Below are positions 17,044 to 23,898 of a stretch of 64,000 nt of DNA, piece by piece (positions within the stretch are counted from its first letter, which is position 1; the number at the start of each line of letters is the position of its first letter). The position numbers were made by a program, and so were the translations under genes. The notes under the pieces are model-generated. The model saw only the letters and a list, made by a program, of their open reading frames with translations, was not told the DNA's origin and searched no databases. Origin of the DNA: an uncultured Eubacteriales bacterium. Lineage in GTDB: Bacteria; Bacillota; Clostridia; Christensenellales; Aristaeellaceae. The stretch spans positions 122,173 through 186,172 of the forward strand of contig CADAQZ010000005.1 in assembly GCA_902790175.1 (NCBI GenBank). Reading direction: 5' to 3'.

Positions 17044-19223
17044 ACCGCGTCGTCGGCATACTCGCCCACGTGGACGCGGGCAAGACCACGCTCTCCGAGC
17101 ATCTGCTCTGCCACGCCGGCGTGCTGCGCGCGGCGGGACGCGTGGATCACGGGGACACGCTGCTGGACGCGCATCCGCTGGAGAGGCGGCGCGGCATCAC
17201 CATCTTCTCCGACCAGGCGGTGTTCGAGCGCGGCGGCACGCGCTTCTTCTGGGTGGACACCCCCGGCCACGCGGACTTTTCCGCCGAGATGGAGCGCGCG
17301 CTGTCGATCCTCGACATGGCCGTGCTGGTCGTCAACGGCGCGGAGGGCATCCAGAGCCACACGGAAACGCTCTGGGGGCTGCTGGAAGCCTACAACGTGC
17401 CCACGCTGCTGTTCATCAACAAGACCGACCGGCCCGCCTGCGACGCGGACGCGGTGCTCGCGCAGCTGAAAAAGCGGCTGAGCGCGGACGTCGTCGACGC
17501 GGCGGGCTGGGATGGCGGCGAATTGCCCGCGGGATTGATCGAGGCCGCCTGCGAGCGCGACGAGGCGCTGCTGGAGCGCTTCATCGCCGGGGAGTACGAC
17601 CGCGGGGCGTGGCTGGACGCGCTGCGCGCGCAGGTGAAAGGTCGCGCGCTGTTCCCCGTATGGCGCGGCTCGGCGCTCAACGATGTCGGCGTGGCCGCGC
17701 TGCTGGACGCGCTGGCGGCGCTGGCGGGAGGAGAAAGATCCTTCGCTTCGCTCAGGATGACAACAGATGCGGGCGCCAATTATGGCGTCCCTACGGGCGA
17801 CGTCGCTTCGCTCAGGATGACACAGGATGCGGACGCCAATTATGGCGTCCCTACGGGCGACGTCGCTTCGTTCGGGATGACACCCGATGCGGCATCCTGT
17901 CATTCTGAGCGGAGCGTCGCCGCAGGCGGCGCGCAGTCGAAGAATCTTTCCCCCGCGAACGCCACCTATGGCGTCCCTACAGGCGCTGACGCCCCCTTCT
18001 CCGCCCTCGTCTACAAGGTCCGCCGCGACGCGCAGGGCAACCGCCTTTGCTTCTTCAAGGTGCTCTCCGGCGGCGTGGCCGCGCGGGAAGCCGTCGCCGT
18101 GCCCGGCGGCAGCGCCAAGCTGAACGAGCTGCGGCTGTACAGCGGCGCGAAGTTCACGCCCTTGCCGCGCGCCGAGGCGGGCATGCTCTGCGCCGCCGCG
18201 GGCCTTTCCGGCGTCCGCCCCGGGGACTACATCGGCGCGGACGCCGGAAGGCGCAACGCATTCCACACCGAGCCGATGATGACCGCCAGCGTGCTGTGCG
18301 ACGCGCCCGCGAACCGCGTGTTGGAGGCGCTCCGGCAGCTGGAGGACGAGGACCCGTCGCTGGGCGTCGCCTACAACGAGGCCGCCGGGAGCGTCGAGCT
18401 GCGCGTGATGGGCGCGATCCAGCTGGAGGTGCTCCAGCAGCTGGCGCTGGACCGCTTCGACCTCGAAATCGAGTTCGGCCCGCTGCGCGTACTGTACATG
18501 GAGACCATCGCCGCGCCCGCCGTCGGCGTGGGGCACTACGAGCCGCTGCGCCACTACGCGGAGGTGCAGCTGCGGCTCGCGCCCGGCCCGCGGGGCAGCG
18601 GCGTGCGGTTTGAATCGCTGTGCCACGTGGACGAGCTGGCGCTGAACTGGCAGCGGCTGATCGAGACGCACGTGTTCGAGAAGGCCCACAAGGGCGTGCT
18701 CACCGGCGCGCCGCTGACGGACGTCGTCGTGCAGCTGCTGCACGGCCGCGCGCACCTGAAACACACCGAGGGCGGCGACTTTCGCCAGAGCACCTACCGC
18801 GCCATCCGCAACGCGCTGATGTACGCCGAAAGCGTGCTGCTGGAGCCGATTTGCCGCTTTTCGCTGCGCGCGCCGCAGGACAGCTACGGCAGGGTGATGG
18901 GCGATCTGACGCGGATGCACGCGCAGCTGGACCCGCCGCAGATGGAGGGCGACGCCTTCACGCTGACCGGCGAGGCCGCGTTCGCATCCTTCGCCGCCTA
19001 CAACGCCGACTTCCTCGCCGCCACCCGCGGCCGCGGCCTGCTCAGCTACCGGCTGGACCACTACGCGCCCTGCCGCGACGCCGAGGCCGTGATCGCCGCG
19101 GCGCACTACAACCCGCTGGCGGACGACACGCCAGACTCCGTGTTCTGCTCGCACGGCGCGGGCTACACCGTGCCCTGGGACGAGGTGAAGGCGCACGCGC
19201 ACTGCCCGGTCGAAACAGGCTAA
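17040..19223 (+). CDS. Tet(M)-like ribosomal-protection translation GTPase carrying a translated repeat insert
   Basis: The protein is an EF-G relative of the Tet(M)/Tet(W) kind. G motifs are clear: AHVDAGKTT at residues 8-16, RRRGITIFS in switch I, DTPGH, and NKTD for guanine. Domains II to V follow, ending in a Tet-like C-terminal region (SYGRVMGDL, FTLTGEAAF). Between the G domain and domain II, residues about 232-318 are read entirely from intergenic-type repeats (RSFASLRMT, NYGVPTGDVAS twice), yet the frame stays open. Whether it confers tetracycline resistance cannot be said; many Clostridia carry chromosomal members of uncertain function. ATG 17040 gives 727 aa, about 90 more than Tet(M), which matches the insert size. 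Confidence 0.87.
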   Translation: MNRVVGILAHVDAGKTTLSEHLLCHAGVLRAAGRVDHGDTLLDAHPLERRRGITIFSDQAVFERGGTRFFWVDTPGHADFSAEMERALSILDMAVLVVNGAEGIQSHTETLWGLLEAYNVPTLLFINKTDRPACDADAVLAQLKKRLSADVVDAAGWDGGELPAGLIEAACERDEALLERFIAGEYDRGAWLDALRAQVKGRALFPVWRGSALNDVGVAALLDALAALAGGERSFASLRMTTDAGANYGVPTGDVASLRMTQDADANYGVPTGDVASFGMTPDAASCHSERSVAAGGAQSKNLSPANATYGVPTGADAPFSALVYKVRRDAQGNRLCFFKVLSGGVAAREAVAVPGGSAKLNELRLYSGAKFTPLPRAEAGMLCAAAGLSGVRPGDYIGADAGRRNAFHTEPMMTASVLCDAPANRVLEALRQLEDEDPSLGVAYNEAAGSVELRVMGAIQLEVLQQLALDRFDLEIEFGPLRVLYMETIAAPAVGVGHYEPLRHYAEVQLRLAPGPRGSGVRFESLCHVDELALNWQRLIETHVFEKAHKGVLTGAPLTDVVVQLLHGRAHLKHTEGGDFRQSTYRAIRNALMYAESVLLEPICRFSLRAPQDSYGRVMGDLTRMHAQLDPPQMEGDAFTLTGEAAFASFAAYNADFLAATRGRGLLSYRLDHYAPCRDAEAVIAAAHYNPLADDTPDSVFCSHGAGYTVPWDEVKAHAHCPVETG
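17733..17989 (+). repeat. Repeat cluster inserted in the GTPase coding sequence
   Basis: About 257 bp made of AAAGATCCTTCGCTTCGC-type palindrome halves, a tandem unit of about 63 bp containing ATGGCGTCCCTACGGGCGA in two copies plus a third partial, and a closing TGTCATTCTGAGCGGAG...AGTCGAAGAATCTTT half. Its net length preserves the reading frame. The parts match elements elsewhere found between genes. Confidence 0.88.
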
Positions 19224-19231
19224 ACGAATAG

Positions 19232-19270
19232 ACGCGGCGGCGGCCGAATGGCCGCCGCCGCGTTTGTTTT
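19232..19270 (+). terminator. Strong intrinsic terminator of the dipeptidase/GTPase operon
   Basis: A perfect 14-bp GC stem (19232-19245 with 19250-19263) around the loop GAAT is followed by TTTGTTTT. It runs up to the stop of the converging MATE gene. Confidence 0.92.
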
Positions 19271-20621
19271 ACACCCCGTACTTCTTCTTTTTCACCCTGA
19301 AATAGCACACCATGTGCACGATGAACGTGATGGTCCAGGAGATCGGATAGGAGACGTACAGCATCGTCAGCGTGGGGTTCAGCGGGAAGATGCCGAGGAT
19401 CCAGATCACGCGCAGCACGCACACGCCCACGATGGACACCACCATCGGCATGACGGAGCTGCCCATGCCGCGCAGCAGGCCCACAGCCGTGTCCATCATG
19501 CCGCACATGAAGTAGGTCGGCGCGATGATGCCCGTGCGCATGCCCGCCGCGGCCACGACGGCGTCATCGTCGGTGTAGATGTGAAACAGCGTCCCCTTGA
19601 ACAGCATCAGCAGCCCGCCCATCACCGCGCCGATGGCGAACACCGCCATCAGCGAATCGCGCGCCACGCGGGCGATCCGCTCGTAGCGCCGCGCGCCCAC
19701 GTTCTGGCCGGTGAAGGTGATGGCGCCCTGGTAAATGCTGTTCATGGCCACGTAGATGTAGCCCTCCAGATTGCTGGCGGTGGTGTTGCCCGCCACGACG
19801 GTCTTGCCGAAGCTGTTGACGGTGGACTGGATCAGCACGTTGGAGATGGAGAACACGATGCCCTGCAGGCCCGCCGGCAGGCCGACCTTCGCGATCTGCC
19901 CCACCTTGGCCATGTCCAGCCGCAGCTTTCTAAGCTCCAGCTTGATGGCCCCGTCGCTGCGCATCAGGCACAGCAGCACCAGCACCGCCGAGATGATCTG
20001 CGAGATGATCGTGGCCAGCGCCACGCCGGACACGCCCATGCCGAACGCGATCACGAACAGCAGGTTCAAGAGCACGTTCGCCACGCCCGCGATGGTCAGG
20101 TAGGCCAGCGGGCGGCGCGTGTCGCCCACGGCGCGCAGGATCGCCGCGCCGAAGTTGTAGAGCATGTTCGCCGGCATGCCCAGGAAGTAGATGCGCATGT
20201 AGGCCGTCGCCAGGGGCAGCACCTCTCCGGGCGTGTTCATCAGGCCCAGGAACGTGCCCGCCAGGATAAAGCCCACGACGCCGACCAGCACGCCGCTGAT
20301 CAGGCTCATCGCCACCGACGTGTGCACCGCGTCGCGCGTCTGCTGGTAGTCCCCCGCGCCCCGGCACTGGGCCACCACCACGTTCGCGCCCACCGACAGC
20401 CCCAGAAACAGGTTCACCAGCAAATTGATCAGCGGCCCCGGCGCGCCCACCGCTGCCAGCGCGGCGTCGCCCTCGAAGCGCCCGACCACGATCACGTCCG
20501 CGGCGTTGAAGGTAAGCTGCAGCATGCTGGACAGCATCAGCGGCAGCGCAAAGCTGAGCAGCTTCGGCATCACCGGGCCGTTAAGCATGTCGATTTCATA
20601 GTGCTTGTTGCGAAGGCGCAT
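19269..20621 (-). CDS. MATE family efflux transporter
   Basis: This inner-membrane protein exports drugs or metabolites in exchange for sodium or protons. Twelve hydrophobic segments are arranged in two MatE halves; the N-terminal half holds LPLMLSSMLQLTFNAADVIV, with the family's conserved polar and acidic pattern, and LRAVGDTRRP and the LRGMGSS repeat the same feature in each half. ATG 20621 (450 aa) follows GGGGAG, while an in-frame TTG at 20642 does not. It stands alone with its own -10 element at 20684-20689. Substrate unknown. Confidence 0.92.
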   Translation of the reverse strand: MRLRNKHYEIDMLNGPVMPKLLSFALPLMLSSMLQLTFNAADVIVVGRFEGDAALAAVGAPGPLINLLVNLFLGLSVGANVVVAQCRGAGDYQQTRDAVHTSVAMSLISGVLVGVVGFILAGTFLGLMNTPGEVLPLATAYMRIYFLGMPANMLYNFGAAILRAVGDTRRPLAYLTIAGVANVLLNLLFVIAFGMGVSGVALATIISQIISAVLVLLCLMRSDGAIKLELRKLRLDMAKVGQIAKVGLPAGLQGIVFSISNVLIQSTVNSFGKTVVAGNTTASNLEGYIYVAMNSIYQGAITFTGQNVGARRYERIARVARDSLMAVFAIGAVMGGLLMLFKGTLFHIYTDDDAVVAAAGMRTGIIAPTYFMCGMMDTAVGLLRGMGSSVMPMVVSIVGVCVLRVIWILGIFPLNPTLTMLYVSYPISWTITFIVHMVCYFRVKKKKYGV

Positions 20622-20683
20622 GGCGTGTATCTCCCCGGGCAAGCCCGAATCGAATCCATCGTGAAACGAATGTGGTATTGCGC

Positions 20684-20689
20684 ATTATA
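20684..20689 (-). promoter_or_regulatory. -10 element for the MATE gene
   Basis: TATAAT on the minus strand about 65 bp before the ATG. No good -35 is visible at 17 bp, so the call rests on the -10 alone. Confidence 0.45.
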
Positions 20690-20765
20690 GCAGACCAACA
20701 TTGCCTTTGTGTTACCTTCCGGGCCGCACCGATGCAAATCGCAGATTTCTTTTTCGAATCCCTTG

Positions 20766-22157
20766 TTATTTCAGTTTTTTCCTCACCAGACGCTTATAGG
20801 CCGCCTTTTGCAGCATCTTGTTGACCGGCGTGGACAGGACGATCGCCAGCACGACGTAGATCCACAGGTACTTCGCGTTGATGAACCGAAAGAGAATGCC
20901 CGCCAGGAGGATCGTAAAGAGGCTGTAGCCGACCTGCAAGCCGAGATTGACCCGGTTCAGGTCTCGGATGACGTCCACGCCGTCGGAGGCGTGCGGGGCG
21001 CTCTCGATGAAGTCCGCCGCCCCCTTCACGCCCGGGCACTTCCGGAAATCGTCGCAGCATTCCCGCGCCGCGTTTCGATAGGACGGCGTATCCAAAATCT
21101 TCCGGACCGCGTCCCGGATCCCAGCAACCGAATCGTCCTTCAGGTCGATTCCCGCGCCCATCTCGCGCACCCTTCGCGCGACCGCCTGCTGTTCGTTCGT
21201 CTGAGGAAACAAGACCATCGGCGTCGCCATGTAGAGGCTCTCCGAAACGCTGTTCATGCCACAGTGCGTGATGAATACATTCGCCCTTGAGAGGACATCC
21301 AGCTGATCGACGCACTCATAAATCCTGACGTTTTCCGGGATTTCCCCGAGGCTCGCTCTGTCCACCGACTTTCCGCACGACAGGATCACGTCCACGTTCT
21401 CTCCCCGGAGCGCCTCGATGCACTTGCCGTAAAAGTCCGGGCGATCGTTGATGACCGTGCCGAGCGATATATACACGAGCGGGCGTTCGTGCGCCTTGTT
21501 CGGCTTTTGATCGGTCAGCAGCGAAGGCCCCACAAAGATGTAGTGGTCGGAAAAGCTCTCCACACAGGGCTGGAAGCGCCTTGAGGTATAGACGATGGAA
21601 TCCGTCTGGTTGTCGCTTAGAATGAGGGAGAACAGTCCCTTTATCTTGTAGCCGCGGGCCTTCAGCTTGTTCAGCTCCCCGGAGACCCTCGGCAGGCCAA
21701 GGATCAGCCCGGCGATCTCCGCAGGCGAATTCTTCATATATGTAGAGGACACCTGGTTGAACGCGAAGGTGCTCGTGGAGACGACCATCGGAACGTCGTA
21801 TTTCCAGGCGTTCAGCTTTCCCCAGAAGCACACGGAATCCGTGTAGACGACGTCCGGCTTGAAGGCCGTGAACTCGCCCTGCAGAAATGCGTCCATCGCG
21901 GCTGTGATCCGGATGTCCTGAATGGCCATCTCCGTGGTGGAGACCTTTTTCAGGTTCTCTTCCTCCTTCGCGCTCAGCTCCGGAAGATACCCGTCGCAGC
22001 TCACAAACGCGGCGCCCGTGCGCTCGATCTTCTCCCGAAAATCGCCAAAGGAATAGAAGCGCACCTCATCGCCCCGCGCGACCAGCTCCCGCACCACCGC
22101 CAGCATCGGATTGGTGTGGCCGTGCGCGGGAATGCAAAATACAGCGACTCTCTTCAT
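20766..22157 (-). CDS. GT1/MGT-type glycosyltransferase with C-terminal membrane segments
   Basis: The protein belongs to the UDP-glycosyltransferase superfamily (macrolide glycosyltransferase type). The N-terminal AHGHTNPML is the acceptor-side histidine loop, and the C-terminal donor domain shows VYISLGTV, then FITHCGMNSVSESLY and the FPQTNEQ pair typical of the family. Residues after about 400 are unusual: LQVGYSLFTILLAGILFRFI and WIYVVLAIVLSTPV form two hydrophobic helices that would tether the enzyme to the membrane. Base use looks less GC-biased than the neighbours, which could mean recent gain. It starts 3 bp after the AbrB-like gene and must be co-transcribed with it. Acceptor unknown. 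Confidence 0.87.
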   Translation of the reverse strand: MKRVAVFCIPAHGHTNPMLAVVRELVARGDEVRFYSFGDFREKIERTGAAFVSCDGYLPELSAKEEENLKKVSTTEMAIQDIRITAAMDAFLQGEFTAFKPDVVYTDSVCFWGKLNAWKYDVPMVVSTSTFAFNQVSSTYMKNSPAEIAGLILGLPRVSGELNKLKARGYKIKGLFSLILSDNQTDSIVYTSRRFQPCVESFSDHYIFVGPSLLTDQKPNKAHERPLVYISLGTVINDRPDFYGKCIEALRGENVDVILSCGKSVDRASLGEIPENVRIYECVDQLDVLSRANVFITHCGMNSVSESLYMATPMVLFPQTNEQQAVARRVREMGAGIDLKDDSVAGIRDAVRKILDTPSYRNAARECCDDFRKCPGVKGAADFIESAPHASDGVDVIRDLNRVNLGLQVGYSLFTILLAGILFRFINAKYLWIYVVLAIVLSTPVNKMLQKAAYKRLVRKKLK

Positions 22158-22160
22158 CGG

Positions 22161-22373
22161 TCAGCCCTCGCTATTCTCGGAAAATGCCTTGCTGTACCAC
22201 TCGGCAAAGGCCGCCTTGGGCGGGATGGCGATGCCGCGCTCCTCGTCGCCCAGCAGGATCAGCGTGTCGCCCGGCTTGATGCCAAACACTTCGCGCGCCT
22301 GCTTGGGGATCACAATCTGCCCCTTCTCCCCCACCGTGGCCGTCCAGGCGTATTTTCCCTTCGGAGTATTCAT
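22161..22373 (-). CDS. AbrB/SpoVT-type DNA-binding regulator
   Basis: This is a small swapped-hairpin transcription factor. The AbrB signature VGEKGQIVIPKQAREVFGIKPGDTL covers residues about 12-36, and the remaining tail is short and amphipathic. ATG 22373 (70 aa) follows GAGGGTGG. It is the first gene of a two-gene operon with the glycosyltransferase, and a perfect inverted repeat overlaps its promoter, so autorepression is likely. Confidence 0.9.
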   Translation of the reverse strand: MNTPKGKYAWTATVGEKGQIVIPKQAREVFGIKPGDTLILLGDEERGIAIPPKAAFAEWYSKAFSENSEG

Positions 22374-22389
22374 GCTGTCCACCCTCTCT

Positions 22390-22423
22390 GTATAATAAGT
22401 ATGATTTGTATAACTTATTATAC
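22390..22423 (-). promoter_or_regulatory. Perfect inverted repeat (operator) over the AbrB-like promoter
   Basis: GTATAATAAGT (22390-22400) and its exact complement ACTTATTATAC (22413-22423) are separated by 12 bp. One arm contains the -10 hexamer. Confidence 0.85.
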
Positions 22424-22445
22424 TCACTTTGAATCGCTCTGTCAA
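22417..22445 (-). promoter_or_regulatory. Consensus promoter of the AbrB-like/glycosyltransferase operon
   Basis: Minus-strand TTGACA (22445-22440), 17 bp, TATAAT (22422-22417), an exact consensus. Confidence 0.92.
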
Positions 22446-22497
22446 GTAAAAAGTCCGACGCGCATCCAGCGGCAAGCCGCGGATTCAACGCGAGGGC

Positions 22498-22526
22498 TTG
22501 ACGAAAGCGACGTTTTGCGCTATGAT
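22498..22526 (+). promoter_or_regulatory. Promoter of the Mrp-like ATPase gene
   Basis: TTGACG (22498-22503), 17 bp, TATGAT (22521-22526), divergent from the AbrB-like promoter. Confidence 0.85.
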
Positions 22527-22562
22527 AGTTTCAATATCACTTCAAATTGGAGATGTTTGTCC

Positions 22563-23396
22563 ATGAGCGAGAACTGTACCCACGATTGCAGCACGTGCGG
22601 CGTGGATTGTCCCAGCCGCAACGCCGACCAGCAGCCCGATTTCTCCGCACCCGCCAACCCGAACAGCCACGTGAAGAAGGTCATCGGCGTGGTCAGCGGC
22701 AAGGGCGGCGTCGGCAAGAGCCTGGTCACCAGCCTGATGAGCGCGCTGATGCGCCGCCGCGGCCACAGCGTCGCGATCCTCGACGCGGACGTGACCGGCC
22801 CGTCCATCCCCAAGGTCTTTGGCGTCAAGAGCCAGCTGATGGGCTCCGACGAGGGCATCTACCCCGCCGTCAGCTCCACGGGCGTAAAGCTGGTGTCGCT
22901 GAACCTGCTTCTGAACAACGAGACCGACCCCGTCGTCTGGCGCGGCCCCGTCATCGCCGGGACCGTCAAGCAGTTCTGGACCGACGTGATGTGGGGCGAC
23001 GTGGACTTCATGTTCGTCGACATGCCTCCGGGAACGGGCGACGTGCCGCTGACGGTGTTCCAGTCGCTGCCGCTGGACGGCATACTGATCGTCACCAGCC
23101 CCCAGGAGCTGGTGGGCATGATCGTGGAAAAGGCCGCCAACATGGCCACCATGATGAACATCCCCGTGCTGGGCATCGTGGAGAACATGAGCTACTTCGT
23201 GTGCGACCAGTGCGGCAAGGAGCACCGCATCTTCGGCGAGAGCCACGTGGAGGAGATCGCCGAGCGCTACGGCGTGGAGAACATCGCCCGCCTGCCCATC
23301 GACCCGGCCATCGCCGCCGCTTGCGACACCGGCAATGTGGAAATGCTGCTGGCCCCGTGGCTGGAGGACATGGCCGCCGCGCTGGAACGGCTGTGA
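22563..23396 (+). CDS. Mrp/NBP35-type P-loop ATPase (Fe-S cluster carrier)
   Basis: The family binds and delivers iron-sulfur clusters in the cytoplasm. The N-terminus carries the cysteine cluster CTHDCSTCGVDC (residues 5-16), as in NBP35-like members. The deviant Walker A motif SGKGGVGKS is near residue 45, DADVTGPSIPK follows, FVDMPPGTGD is the Walker B/switch region, and the C-terminal CxxC pair is in FVCDQCGKE. ATG 22563 (277 aa) follows GGAG; a much longer in-frame extension has no support. A Nudix gene follows after 36 bp, probably in the same transcript. Confidence 0.92.
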   Translation: MSENCTHDCSTCGVDCPSRNADQQPDFSAPANPNSHVKKVIGVVSGKGGVGKSLVTSLMSALMRRRGHSVAILDADVTGPSIPKVFGVKSQLMGSDEGIYPAVSSTGVKLVSLNLLLNNETDPVVWRGPVIAGTVKQFWTDVMWGDVDFMFVDMPPGTGDVPLTVFQSLPLDGILIVTSPQELVGMIVEKAANMATMMNIPVLGIVENMSYFVCDQCGKEHRIFGESHVEEIAERYGVENIARLPIDPAIAAACDTGNVEMLLAPWLEDMAAALERL

Positions 23397-23432
23397 GCCG
23401 CACCTACTAATGAAACGACAACGGAGGCTGCC

Positions 23433-23852
23433 ATGAGATATGAAAAATCCTGCGGCGCCGTGATTTTCAGACAGGGCGAGGACGGCTGGAACGTGCTGCT
23501 GATCCGACACACCAAGGGGCGGCACATCTCCTTCCCCAAGGGCCACGTGGAGCCGGGCGAAACCGAGAGCCAGACCGCCGAGCGGGAAATTTTGGAGGAG
23601 ACCGGCCTGAAGGTGCGGGTGGACCGGCGCTTCCGCGCGGAGAACCGCTACAACATCCGCCCGGACACCCAGAAGCTGGTGGTGATCTTCGCCGCGACGA
23701 CGGCCGAGGAGAGCATCACCCCCCAGCCCGAGGAGATCGCCGAGGCCTTCTGGCTGCCCGTCGAGAAGGCCGCCGCGACGCTGACCTACGAGCGCGACCG
23801 CAAGATCATGCGGGACGCCTACGAGCACATACTGAAACATCACAGGGCGTAA
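23433..23852 (+). CDS. Nudix hydrolase
   Basis: The protein hydrolyses a nucleoside diphosphate linked to another group. The Nudix box GHVEPGETESQTAEREILEE lies at residues about 36-55 and fits GX5EX7REUXEEXGU. The overall shape (139 aa, SFPKGHVE) is close to bacterial Ap4A hydrolase-like and MutT-like enzymes, and the exact substrate is not clear. An AGGAGGCTGCC-like site (gGAGGct) lies just before the ATG. Confidence 0.9.
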   Translation: MRYEKSCGAVIFRQGEDGWNVLLIRHTKGRHISFPKGHVEPGETESQTAEREILEETGLKVRVDRRFRAENRYNIRPDTQKLVVIFAATTAEESITPQPEEIAEAFWLPVEKAAATLTYERDRKIMRDAYEHILKHHRA

Positions 23853-23861
23853 TATAAAAAT

Positions 23862-23889
23862 CGACCCCCCGGCTTTTGCCGGGGGGTCG
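23862..23889. terminator. Two-way intrinsic terminator
   Basis: A 12-bp stem CGACCCCCCGGC / GCCGGGGGGTCG with loop TTTT lies between two converging genes. On the minus strand the stem is followed by ATTTTTAT; on the plus strand by a weaker GTTGTTGT. Confidence 0.88.
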
Positions 23890-23898
23890 GTTGTTGTG

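Noticed and set aside
16962-19202. Open frame of 746 codons on the minus strand
   Set aside because: Antisense shadow of the Tet(M)-like GTPase; the GTPase motifs are unambiguous.
17040-19223. The repeat-bearing GTPase as a pseudogene
   Set aside because: Both sides of the insert are in one open frame and all GTPase and C-terminal motifs are intact, so it is likely expressed.
20691-20765. tRNA or small RNA between the MATE and glycosyltransferase genes
   Set aside because: TTCGAATCC-like bases are present but no cloverleaf arms can be formed.
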